From: Panax quinquefolius | Lineage: Eukaryota; Streptophyta; Magnoliopsida; Apiales; Araliaceae | Length of the DNA stretch: 64,000 nt | NCBI GenBank assembly: GCA_020205615.1 | Contig: CM035170.1 | Coordinates: 57,488,486-57,552,485, forward strand | Reading direction: 5' to 3' | Shown: in pieces, positions 9,713-20,697 of the stretch | Layout: every line of letters begins with the position of its first letter | How positions within the stretch are numbered: position 1 is the stretch's first letter | Made by a program: the position numbers and the translations under genes | The notes under the pieces: model-generated | What the model was told of the DNA's origin: nothing | The model's database searches: none | What the model saw: only the letters and a program-made list of their open reading frames with translations

Positions 9713-11560
9713 TGAAAGTAGTATGCACACAAGCCAATCATGTTTGATGATAAAGCATATACTTTGTAACAATCTTATTCATTTATTAATAAAAAGTATT
9801 AATTTATTAAAGGCTTTTAATTATCTACATGATGCTGTTTTATAATATGTGATAAACCCATAGTTTTAAGTAATGCTTTTAGAATAATGATGATGATCAT
9901 TCTAATGAGATCTAAATTCTTAAAAAGCTTAAAACTAAAATAGTTCCCAATCATTGGATTACTAAATTGGGGATTAGTGAATCCGGATAGATTGGTACAT
10001 CGTTCTTGCTCATTGGATGAGGATGATTGATCTCATGATTATTTGTGTGGAGACACTAAAGTAAGTATGTAGGTGCTTATTAGAGAATAACTTCAATTTG
10101 AACGTGGCTCGCTAAGGAATACCTAATGGAGTTTTACTTGCTGTCGATAGGAATTTCAGTAGTGATAGTAGTCAACCGATCCTTGGACTTGAGATCATCA
10201 TAGTATCTTGTGCATGATGAGTTATACTTTGACTTATTCCTTAAGACCCTTAGGGTATATCAAAGGGTATGCTTGGGTATAATAAGTTGTACATGGAGAT
10301 AATGTATGATCGATAAAGAATCTACCACTTACATTAAAAGAAGAGAAATGTCTATGTGATTCGATAAATGACAACCCAAAGAGTCCTTGGCGAAGCGAGA
10401 ATGAAATTAGAAAGGAGTTTCTAATTTGCATTATTTGGAGTTGTGCATTTAAGAGTCGAAATACATATAATTAAATAAAATAAGACTTGTGATAATTTTA
10501 TGTCTTATATTTAATTGGGACATTGTATGGTGGAAGGATTGAATTATGCGGTAACTATTTACTCAAAGGTTCTTTTTATGATTAATGTTGAAATCTATAT
10601 TATCTGGAAAGTCGTTGATCGCTAAGGAGGCTTATCCTATTGTAGAATAAATATTATTTATTTAAATAAATTAATTGTTTAATTTATTTATTTAAATAAG
10701 ATTAGAATTGTTCTAATTGATTTATTCACAATCGGTTTAATATGGAGAACCTAAAGGGTCACACCATAAAAGGAAGAATAATTATTTAAGAAGTTAATGG
10801 CATAATCATAATAATATGTTATGTATATTTAATTTAATCTATGGTGATAGAATAAATTAAATAGCTTACTATTAATTATTTAATATTTTAGAAATATTAA
10901 ATATAAATTAATAAGAGGAGTCTTATTAATATTATTACAATTATTATTATTATTTTAATTTCTAAAAGAGTTTAGGAATTAATTTAATATAAGTACTCTC
11001 ATTTATTCCTAATTGGATTAGGAAGGAAAATTAGTTAAATGAGTTTAATTAATTATCCCTAATAAGATTAGGGGCCCTTTAATTAAAAGGGTTTAATTAA
11101 ATAATACCTTATTTTAATAGGGTTACTTGATATCTTTATAAGAGGAGTCTTATATATCGGATATCAAGACTACGTGATAATTCGAATGGTTGGAAGTACG
11201 CTCATTTTCTATAGAGATAGAAAAAACTAGGGTTTAGCCAACCACCCATCTTCTTGAATCCTTCTTCTTCCTTGGTGGATCACCTCTAGAGGCCAAACAC
11301 TTGGGTGGCTAACGTTGATCGAAGGAAGGAACCAAACCCGGTGAATTCAGTTGAGCGAAAGGATTTGGAGGTGAAATTGTACCCGAGGAAGCTCGATCTT
11401 CAAGGGTATGATTTTATTCTTTATCTTTTCGTTTAATTAATAATTGTGCATAAAGGGTGATCCGAGTATATGGTTTGTAAAAATTTTAAAACTCTTATTT
11501 TTACACGATTCCGCTTATTTTTGCAATTTGATTGCGTTCTTGAATATTACAAACCTAACA
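9713..11560 (+). repeat. Copia LTR a (5' LTR of copy 1), holds the CACTA empty site
   Basis: 1848 bp from TGAAAGTAG to AAACCTAACA. Very AT-rich middle with ATTATTTATTTAAATAAATT dyads around 10650-10690. A TTTATAAGAGGAG segment near 11135 is the likely core promoter. The sequence at about 11190-11210, TACGCTCATT then TTCTATAGAG, is the uninterrupted version of the site where the CACTA sits in the other LTR. The U5 end holds a CTTGGTGGATCACCTC block shared by all copies. Confidence 0.93.
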
Positions 11561-11561
11561 G

Positions 11562-11574
11562 TGGCATCAGAGCC
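11562..11574 (+). promoter_or_regulatory. Copia primer-binding site
   Basis: TGGCATCAGAGCC one base after the LTR end. It differs by one base from the plant initiator tRNA-Met complement (TGGTATCAGAGC). The same sequence follows LTR d at 22554. It is mostly missing after LTR e near 29985. Confidence 0.88.
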
Positions 11575-11858
11575 AAACCTTTATTCGAATTATTATTTTT
11601 TTAGATTTATTATATATTGATATGTGTTTAGAACAATTTAATTGGGCATAATTTTATTGTATAAAATTTTTAAAAAAAAAATAAAATAAGAAAAGCCGAT
11701 ATTATTCGCGGTTGGAATTAAGGTAATTCTATAATTTTATTTTATTTTTTCGCGGAGTGCATTGCTATGTTGTCCCTGTTTTTTTAATCATGCACGGAAG
11801 TGATTCAAGGATTCATGTACGGAAATCTTAAAGGAGAGAATTGAGGATATTATATATA

Positions 11859-11912
<54 letters not shown>

Positions 11913-11941
11913 CGTATATATATATATATATATACGGTATA

Positions 11942-11979
<38 letters not shown>

Positions 11980-13231
11980 CTTAATAATTTTATTATTAAA
12001 ATAAAAGTTTATTTTAATTTAAAATAAAATTTTTATTTTAATATTAAAATAAAGAGTTTATTTTAATTTTAAAATTAAATTTCATGCTAACTAATTAGAG
12101 TTGGAATTGGATTCCATGATAACTAATTGGAGTTGAAATTGGATTTTATTTTTCCTTAAATAAAGGATTTTATTTAGATATGAAATAAGATTTCATATTA
12201 TTCAAAATAAAAGAGTTTATTTGTGAATAGGAAATAGAATCCGTATTTCCTTAAATAAAGAAGTTTATTTAGATATGAAATAAGATTTCATATTATTCTA
12301 AAATAAAGGAGTTTATTTGTGAATAGGAAAAGTGAATCTATGTTTCCTTAAATAAAGGAGTTTATTTAGATATGAAATAAGATTTCATATTATTCAAAAT
12401 AAAAGAGTTTACTTGTGAATAGGAAAGAGAATCTATGTTTTCTTTAATAAAGGATTTTTTTTACGTGGAATTGGATTCCATAATTAATTAAAATAAAAGA
12501 GTTTATTTTGATTAAAATTTTGATTAAAATAAAATAGTTTATTTTATTCAAAATTGGATAAATTAAAATAAAATAATTTTATTTTGATTTAAATTTGGAT
12601 TAAAATAAAGGAGTTTATTTTGATTCAAAATTAGATTTTATACCAACTAAATGTTGCCCATTAAATGATATCAATATATATATTAAATATTTATTATTCA
12701 TGAAATGAATGTTATTTATTGATGCATATATTGATGTGTATGATAATAAATGGGATTGATTATGGACTATTGACCAATGTGATTGGATTTTATTTTATTT
12801 GGATGCATGAATGTATGGGTTTTATTAAATGGGGTTCTGCATGACTCGTCTTCTCTAATTTTTACGAATGTAAATTCTATCTCCTCCTATGTACTTCCCT
12901 TCGATCACGATCAAGGTTTCTATTTATTTTAAATAGTTTTGTAATAGGAATAGTTAGAATTAATTTTGAAAAATTGGAGATCAAGGTCAAGGAGCGCTTG
13001 AAGACCAGGTTTGTAATGGAGCCCAAGTTAAATGTAATAGTTATATTTAAATATTATTTCTTGCACCCTAGGGTTTGACCTTTTGGTTCACTTGGTGGCT
13101 CTAGTGAACCAAACTAGAATAAAAGTCCATAATCAATTCGGGTAGAATATAGTATTCTATATGTGCATGCTTATACTATATATATTATATATTATGCAAA
13201 CATGCTTCGCATGTTCATTAATATAATAGCG

Positions 13232-13267
<36 letters not shown>

Positions 13268-13907
13268 TAAACAAAGATGAGATGAGATAAATTAATAACA
13301 AACCCTCAATTTTTTATATTAAGTCCTAAGCGTTCAAAGATATTTGGAATATCGAGCGTTGCCTTCTAGCATGATAAAATTAATAGAGTATTAAATATTT
13401 AATATGAGTTTGTTGTGTCACCACAAGACAAGTATTAAGTATTTAAGATGTTAATTTATCACATTTGATGCTTATAAAGAAAATTGAACAATATTGTTTT
13501 GTTGTGTCACCACAAGGATGATATTTTTCTTTTTGAATATATGGAGTGCTAGGTTGGACTTAACTTGGATAATTTTGATTCGGATGTGCCACCACTTGAT
13601 CAAAATAATCTAAGAGGCAAAAAGAAAAGAGTTGCATAGTTGATGTAATTGACAAAAGTTGTCTACCTATTTATTTATATATAGTTTGTTGTGTCACCAC
13701 AAGGCTATATACATTTGAAATGGGATCCTTATTCTCACTAGCAAATCTTTAATTAGATTTTGCCGAACTATATAAGTGAGGTAATATAGTTTGAAGAAAA
13801 TAGTGGGAGATACCAATTTAAAACAAGACCTAATTTATTTTGGTAATTAATAAAAGAATGTATGTTAAAATGTTGTTAATTACAAATTCATTTACTGAAA
13901 TTTTACA
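11575..13907 (+). other. Non-coding leader of copia copy 1
   Basis: About 2.3 kb between primer site and gag without a credible gene. It holds a poly(A)-rich run, a (TA)n tract at about 11858-11976, roughly three tandem units of about 96 bp starting near 12152, 12246 and 12343, another (TA)n tract at about 13237-13265, and three copies of a TTGTGTCACCACAA motif (13409-13427, about 13498-13515, 13685-13703). The same layout recurs after LTR d (22566-25025) and LTR e (29986-32425). A long AT-rich leader is unusual but consistent across copies. Confidence 0.8.
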
Positions 13908-14765
13908 ATGTCTAAAATTACTATCATCTGCGAAGCATATTAGATGCTAAATTAACCAAACCAAATTAAGCGGATTGGTTAAGGAATTTGAGAATAGTTC
14001 TCATAAATGAAAAGCTATCTTATGTCCTTAATACGCCTATCCTGCAATGGTTGCGCATAACAATGCCTCGAGGAAGAGATTGCTACTTTTAGAAAGTGGC
14101 AAGATGATGCACAATTGGCTCAATGCATCATGCTCGCATCTATGAGTAACGAGCTTGACAAATAAGATGAAACTATGGATGCTTCTACTATATTCCCGCA
14201 CATCAAGTAGTTGATGGTGAGGAAAATAGGGCCGATAGATATCGAGATATCTAAAGAGCTCTTCCGATCTAGAATGACCAATGACACTACTGATGCGGAT
14301 AAAAGTCCTTAACATTATCAATTTGATTGATCAATTAGGACAACGAGTTTTGTCATGGATGGAGAGTTGAGCCAAGATTTGATCTTGCACTCATTCTTGG
14401 ACTTCTTTCACAATTGTTGTGAATTTTTCATATAAACAAGCTAGATATCAGCTTCGTTGATTTGCTTAACATGTTGAAAAATGATGAGAGTCACTTTCCA
14501 ACCAAGAAAGACCATGTCTTACTGGTAGGGGCCAAAGGATCTTCTGAAAAGAAGAACGATTCAAAGAAGGTATATAGAAAGGCATAAACAAAGGATAATA
14601 AGAACAAAACTGATATGGATAGCAAAGGAGTTTGCTTCCACTGCAATAAGCCTGGACACTGGAAAGAAACTGCGAGAAGTATCTTGCAGTGGCTAACCAA
14701 AGAAGATTAGTGAAGTTTCGGTTACAAATACAAATTTGTTCATGATTTGAAATAAATTTTTTCTT
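13908..14765 (+). pseudogene. Copia gag with CCHC zinc knuckle, copy 1
   Basis: ATG at 13908 begins the region that corresponds to gag in all three copies. Fragments such as Phe-Arg-Lys-Trp-Gln-Asp-Asp-Ala near 14090, Met-Leu-Ala-Ser-Met-Ser-Asn-Glu-Leu near 14130 and Glu-Leu-Ser-Gln-Asp-Leu-Ile-Leu near 14364-14390 are in different frames. A TAA at 14585-14587 lies in the zinc-knuckle frame. The knuckle starts at 14633 with Cys-Phe-His-Cys and Gly-His-Trp-Lys. One A is missing after Trp, so the final Cys is read out of frame. The TAA and the missing base are present in all three copies. Confidence 0.85.
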
Positions 14766-14901
14766 TAAGTCAATGTTCTACTTGGGTATTGGATACCAAC
14801 TTTGGTTATCATAAATATAGATTTATGAAAGTCTTTAAGTCAATGTTCTACTTGGGTATTGGATACCAACTTTGGTTATCATAAATATAGATTTATGAAA
14901 G
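14762..14901 (+). repeat. 70-bp tandem duplication over the copia protease start
   Basis: 14762-14831 is repeated without visible change at 14832-14901. It covers the Trp-Val-Leu-Asp-Thr protease active-site segment; Asp-Thr is followed by Asn rather than Gly. The other two copies (about 25885, 33275) have the segment once, so the duplication is private to this copy and recent. Confidence 0.93.
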
Positions 14902-15940
14902 GACCAAACAGAAGTAGAAAGCTAAACAAATATAAGTAATCCTATGTGTGGGAAATGAAGCAAAGGTTGCAACATTAGCCATAAAAACTTATAGTTTAGC
15001 ACTGCCTACGGGCAAATCTATTAAGTCAATAAGTTGTTATTGTATTCTAGTTCTCGTTGAAAACATTATTTCCATTTTATTGTTGGACAATGAAATCCTT
15101 GGTATTATATTTAAGAACAATTGTTGTTCTATTTATAATAATAATGTTTTGTATAGAACTGAAATATTACTTAATAGATTTTGTATACTTGACTTACGTG
15201 AAAAAATTATTTTATAAATTGAACAAACTAATATAAGAAAAGGAGATGATCATTCAAAGAGTTGAATGTGTGTATTTGCTGAAATACAAGTATGAATTAT
15301 TTGAAAGGTTCAAAGAATTCAGAAGTGAAACAAATTGACAATGTATTAAGATTCTTTGATTAGATCAAGGAATAAATACTTGTGAAATAAGTTTCTAGAT
15401 CATCTCAAATGGTTTTCTCATAATGGACGCCTCTCGATACATAATAATTGATTGATGTATCTGAAAGGAAAAATCGTACCTATTTGAACATGGTGCGATC
15501 CATAATGATTTTACCGACATTCCAAAGATCCTTCTGGGATAATGTCCTAGAAATGGTACATATCTCTGAAAATGGTAACCTCAAAATCCGGCCCCAAGAC
15601 TCCATAAAAGTTATGGAAAGGGAGGATTCCTAATCTTAAGTATGTTAAGATAAGGGGTTGTCCAACTTATGTGAAAAGGTTTCGAAGGATAAGCTTGGGA
15701 CAAGATTTGACATGTATCAGATTTGGGGACATCCTAAAGTAAGTTTAGGGTATATGTTCTATAATCCTACTTAGCAAAAGGTGTTTGTTACGAAACACGC
15801 CCTTAAAGATAAAGGTGTTTATCATTAAAAGGGGCTAGTGGGAGGATAATAGATCTTGAAGAGTTCGAGAACCACAAAATACTATAAGTCAAATAAGAGG
15901 AACACGTAGATAGACCTAATATACCTACCACAACCGAATC
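14902..15940 (+). pseudogene. Copia protease end and integrase remnants, copy 1
   Basis: The frame 14948-15217 (89 codons, Gly-Asn-Glu-Ala-Lys-Val onwards, with Asn-Ile-Ile-Ser and Cys-Cys-Ser-Ile-Tyr) is the well-known protease-to-integrase linker of plant copia elements. Integrase is recognisable only in pieces: Phe-Lys-Glu-Phe near 15310, an Arg-Lys-Asn-Arg-Thr and Met-Val-Arg-Ser-Ile-Met block at 15463-15515, and Trp-Gly-His-Pro near 15725. No stretch has a continuous frame, and most of the catalytic core is gone between 15330 and 15440. Confidence 0.8.
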
Positions 15941-17062
15941 GTAAATGAATAATAGTATCGAAGATACCAGGAGGTATGGATTCATCATAGATGATGATGA
16001 TGAGGTACACATCATAGAAGATGATGATCCAGATTACATCGATGAGGTAAGTGTTGTGAACACTCGGAGAAATGGATTGAAGCAAGTTTCTCAAATATGG
16101 AACATTCGTTTTGATGAGGCAATCAAAAGAGTTTGATTTTATCAAAATAAGAATGAACCTAGTGTGTACAAAAGGGTCGATTAGGGAGCATCATGACATT
16201 CCTAGTACTATATGTTGATATACTACGGATAAGGAATGACATACCAATGCTACAATCAGTAAAGATAAAGTTGTCTAAACATTCCTCCATGAATGATTTG
16301 GAAGAGTATCTTAATTGGGGATATAAATCTATATAGATAGATTTAAGAGGATGCTCGACTTAACCCAAGGAAAGTATATTCATTTGATGCTAAAGTCGTT
16401 TAGCATGGCAAACTCCAAGAGATGTCTCATGTAGATGAGCTATGGAGTGTATCTCTCTTAATAGTCCCCACATACTCCTGAAAAGAGAGGTCGCATGAGT
16501 GACAATCATGTATGCAATAAAATGTACGAGACCTGATCTTGATCAGTCATATTATGGAGAAGTTCACTATGAGTCAGTGAAAAATATCTTAAAGTGCTTA
16601 ACCGACACTAAGGATGTGATCATATTCATGGTGGGTCTAAATTAAAACTAGAGGGCTTAATGACTCAAGTTTTCAAATGCAGACCAAGATGACGAAAAAA
16701 ATCCACTTTAAGGTAAAGCGTTATCTTGAACGAAGTAGTGCGTGAATTGGAAAGGTTCCAAACAATGAAAAGAGTTGCTTGGTTTAGTGATAAAGACAAA
16801 GTATATAGCTATAAATGAAGTCGCAAGTTGATTGTTTGGATTAAAAGTTCATTACGTAAACTAGGAATAGTTCCTAAGTCTCATCTTGGATCTAAACATG
16901 TGTTGTGGCACTTTCATTTGATTATTAGAATCATTGAAAGATGGGAAATCACTATAGAGATAGTGGACTCTCATGAACAACATTACATATCCATTAACTA
17001 AAGCTTATCCAACGGCGGGGATAATCGTCACTTAGAGAAGAAGAGTATAAGATACCATGACG
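15941..17062 (+). pseudogene. Copia RT/RNase H remnant with deleted RT core, copy 1
   Basis: The RT start is marked by an acidic stretch (Ile-Ile-Glu-Asp-Asp-Asp-Pro) near 16010-16030. The sequence then jumps directly to Gly-Leu-Lys-Gln-Val-Ser-Gln-Ile-Trp at about 16074-16101, so the fingers and first catalytic Asp block are missing. The catalytic YVDD box reads Tyr-Val-Asp-Ile at 16211-16222: one Asp codon has dropped out. Connection/RNase H fragments follow (Lys-Asn-Ile-Leu-Lys near 16585, a final His-Asp-Asp-Trp-Leu near 17055). Copy 2 has the same deletion and the same missing Asp. Confidence 0.83.
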
Positions 17063-17074
17063 ATTGGCTTTAGT

Positions 17075-17087
17075 GCAAGTGGGAGAT
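17075..17087 (+). promoter_or_regulatory. Copia polypurine tract, copy 1
   Basis: GCAAGTGGGAGAT right before the LTR. It is identical before LTR e at 28134. The LTR that follows starts TAAAAG, so its terminal TG has become TA. Confidence 0.85.
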
Positions 17088-18580
17088 TAAAAGTAGTATG
17101 CACACAAGCCAATCATGTTTGATGATAAAGCATATACTTTGTAACAATCTTATTCATTTATTAATAAAAAGTATTAATTTATTAAAGGCTTTTAATTATC
17201 TACATGATCTTTGTTTTATAATATGTGATAAACCCATAGTTTTAAGCAATGCTTTTAGAATAATGATGATGATCATTCTAATGAGATCTAAATTCTTAGA
17301 AAGCTTAAAACTAAAATAGTTCCCAATCGTTGGATTACTAAATTGGGGATTAGTGAATCCGGGATAGATTGGTACATACGTTGCTTGCTCATTGGATGAG
17401 GATGATTGATCTCATGATCATTTGTGTGGAGACACTAAAACAAGTATGTAGGTGCTTATTAGAGAATAAGTTCATTTGAACGTGGCTCGCTAAGGAATAC
17501 CTAATGGAGTTTTACTTGCATGTCAATAGGAATTCTGTGTAGTGATAGTAGTCTGTGATCCTTGGACTTGAGATCATCATACTATCTTGTGTATGATGAG
17601 TTATACTTTGACTTATTCCTTAAGACCCTTAGGGTATATCAAAGGGTATGCTTGGGTATAATAAGTTTTATACGGAGATAATGTATGATCAATAAAGAAT
17701 CTACCACTTCTATTAAAGAAGAAGAAATGTCCTATGTGATTCGATAAATGACAACCCAAAGAGTCCTTGGCCAAGCGAGAATGAAATTAGAAAGGAGTTT
17801 CTAATTTACATTATTTGAGTTGTGCATTTAAGAGTCGAAATACATATAATTAAATAAAATAAGACTTGTGATAATTCCATGTCTTATATTTAATTGGGAC
17901 ATTGTATGGTGGAAGGATTGAATTGTCAGTAACTATTTACTCAAAGGTTCTTTTATGATTAATGTTGAAATCTATATTATCCGGAAAGTCGTTGATCGCT
18001 AGGAGGCTTATCCCTATTGTAGAATAAATATTATTTATTTAAATAAATTAATTGTTTAATTTATTTATTTAAATAAGATTAGAATTGTTCTAATTGATTT
18101 ATTCACAACCCGGTTTAATATGGAGAACCTAAAGGTCACACCATAAAAGGAAGAATAATTATTTAAGAAGTTAATGGCATAATCGTAATAATATGTTATG
18201 TATATTTAATTTAATCTATGGTGATAGAATAAATTAAATAGCTTAATATTTATTATTTAATATTTTAGAAATATTAAATATAAATTAATTAAAGGAGTCT
18301 TATTAATATTATTACAATTATTATTATTATTTTAATTTTAAAAGAGTTTAGGAATTAATTTAATATAAGTACTCTCATTTATTCCTAATTGGATTAGGAA
18401 GGAAAATTAGTTAAAGGAGTTTAATTAATTATCCCTAATAAGATTAGGGAGCCCTTTAATTAAAGGGTTTTAATTAAATAATACCTTATTTTAATAGGGT
18501 TACTTGATATCTTTATAAGAGGAGTCTTATATCGGATATCAAGACTACGTGATAATTCGATGGTTGAGAGTACGCTCATT
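17088..18580 (+). repeat. Copia LTR b, left part (interrupted by CACTA)
   Basis: 1493 bp, near-identical to the first 1.49 kb of LTR a. It ends TACGCTCATT at the CACTA insertion; the remaining part is at 37001-37353. The first dinucleotide is TA rather than TG. Confidence 0.92.
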
Positions 18581-18867
18581 CACTACAACAAAAGGCTTAT
18601 CAATGATCGCTTTTCGATTTATATCTATCTGACAAAGTCTTGTCATTCGATAATCGTCGCATAAAATCTTGTCGTTGGGATGCACATCGATTTTACCACC
18701 ATTAGCATCGAGATATCTGCTAATTTGCTATGAAGCGGAAAAAAACAAATCCGATCATTCGAAATGAAATCGACATGGTCCTCAGGCCAAAAGTCGATGT
18801 GGTCATACGATGTCGGCGACCATTATCGTGACCGCTAATGATCGGCGATCTTCGCGTTGTCGCTAAT
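18581..18867. repeat. CACTA left terminal and subterminal region
   Basis: 287 bp from the terminal CACTACAAC to TCGCTAAT, where the copia LTR begins. It holds dispersed GATCG/CGACC-type motifs typical of subterminal transposase-binding repeats. It is repeated with changes at 20362-20697. Confidence 0.85.
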
Positions 18868-20697
18868 TGAAAGTAGTATGCACACAAGCCAATCATGTTT
18901 GATGATAAAAGCATATACTTTGTAACAATCTTATTCATTTATTAATAAAAGTATTAATTTATTAAAGGCTTTTAATTATCTACATGATGCTGTTTTATAA
19001 TATGTGATAAACCCAGAGTTTTAAGCAATGCTTTTAGAATAATGATGATGATCATTCTAATGAGATCTAAATTCTTAGAAAGCTTAAAACTAAAATAGTT
19101 CCCAATCGTTGGATTACTAAATTGGGGATTAGTGAATCCGGATAGATTGGTACATACGTTGCTTGCTCATTTGATGAGGATGATTGATCTCATGATCATT
19201 TGTGTGGAGACACTAAAGCAAGTATGTAGGTGCTTATTAGAGAATAAGTTCACTGAACGTGGCTCGCTAAGGAATACCTAATGGAGTTTTACTTGCCTGT
19301 CAATAGGAATTCCTGTAGTGATAGTAGTACAAGTGATCCTTGGACTTGAGATCATCATAGTATCTTGTGTATGATGAGTTATACTTTGACTTATTCCTTA
19401 AGACCCTTAGAGTATATCAAAGGGTATGCTTGGGTATAATAAGTTTTACATGGAGATAATGTATGATCAATAAAGAATCTACCACTTCTAATAAAAGAAG
19501 AGAAATGTCCTATGTGATTCGATAAATGACAACCCAGTAGTCCTTGGCCAAGGCAGAATGAAATTAGAAAGGAGTTTCTAATTTACATTATTTGAGTTGT
19601 GCATTTAAGGATCGAAATACATATAATTAAATAAAATAAGACTTGACGATAATTCCATATCTTATATTTAATTGGGACATTGTATGGTGGAAGGATTAAA
19701 TTGTCTGGTAACTATTTACTCAAAGGTTCTTTTATGATTAATGTTGAAATCTATATTATCTGGAAAGTCGTTGATCGCTAGGGAGGCTTATCCTATTGTA
19801 GAATAAATATTATTTATTTAAATAAATTAATTGTTTAATTTATTTATTTAAATAAGATTAGAATTATTCTAATTGATTTATTCACAACTAGGTTTAATAT
19901 GGAGAACCTAAAGGGTCACACCATAAAAGGAAGAATAATTATTTAAGAAGTTAATGGCATAATCATAATAATATATTTAAGTATATTTAATTTAATCTAT
20001 GGTGATAGAATAAATTAAATAGCTTAATATTATTATTTAATATTTTAGAAATATTAAATATAAATTAATAAGAGGAGTCTTATTAATATTATTACAATTA
20101 TTATTATTTTAATTTCTAAAGAGTTTAGGAATTAATTTAATATAAGTACTCTCATTTATTCCTAATTGGATTAGGAAGGAAAATTAGTTAAAGGAGTTTA
20201 ATTAATTATCCCTAATAAGATTAGGGGAGCCCTTTAATTAAAAGGGTTTAATTAAATTAATACCTTATTTTAATAGGGTTACTTGATATCTTTATAAGAG
20301 GAGTCTTATATCGGATATCAAGACTACGTCGATAATTCCAATGGTTGGAGAGTGGCTCATTCACTTTTTCTAAATGACAAAAGGCTTATCAATGTACTTT
20401 TCGGTCTCTTCCTCTATGAGAGTATCTATCTGATCGAAAAACTATATCGGCGATAGTCGTCATATTTAAATAAAGAAAAATCTTGTCGTTGGGATGCACA
20501 TCAATTTACCACTATTAGCAAGATATTCATGATTTTAATATATTATATGAACGTAATGACAAATCCTATCCGATTCATTTGTATCAACATGGTCCGAGGC
20601 CAAAAGGCATATCTGACGTGTCGTCATCACACTTGACCAGTATGCCTACGGAAGATTATCAGATGCATCGCCGCCGATCATCGCTGTCGTCGCTAAT
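18868..20697 (+). repeat. Duplicated unit: hybrid copia LTR c plus second CACTA left end
   Basis: LTR c is 18868-20361 and stops at the same LTR position as LTR b (CTCATT then CACT). It is followed by 20362-20697, a diverged copy of 18581-18867 in which the terminal CACTACAAC has become CACTTTTTCTAAATGAC. The unit ends in the same TCGCTAAT and is followed by LTR d. The 5' half of LTR c carries LTR d variants (AAGTTCACTGAACG, CCCAGAGTTT, TTAAGGATCG); its 3' end carries LTR b variants, including the LTR a/b-type promoter region. Confidence 0.88.
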
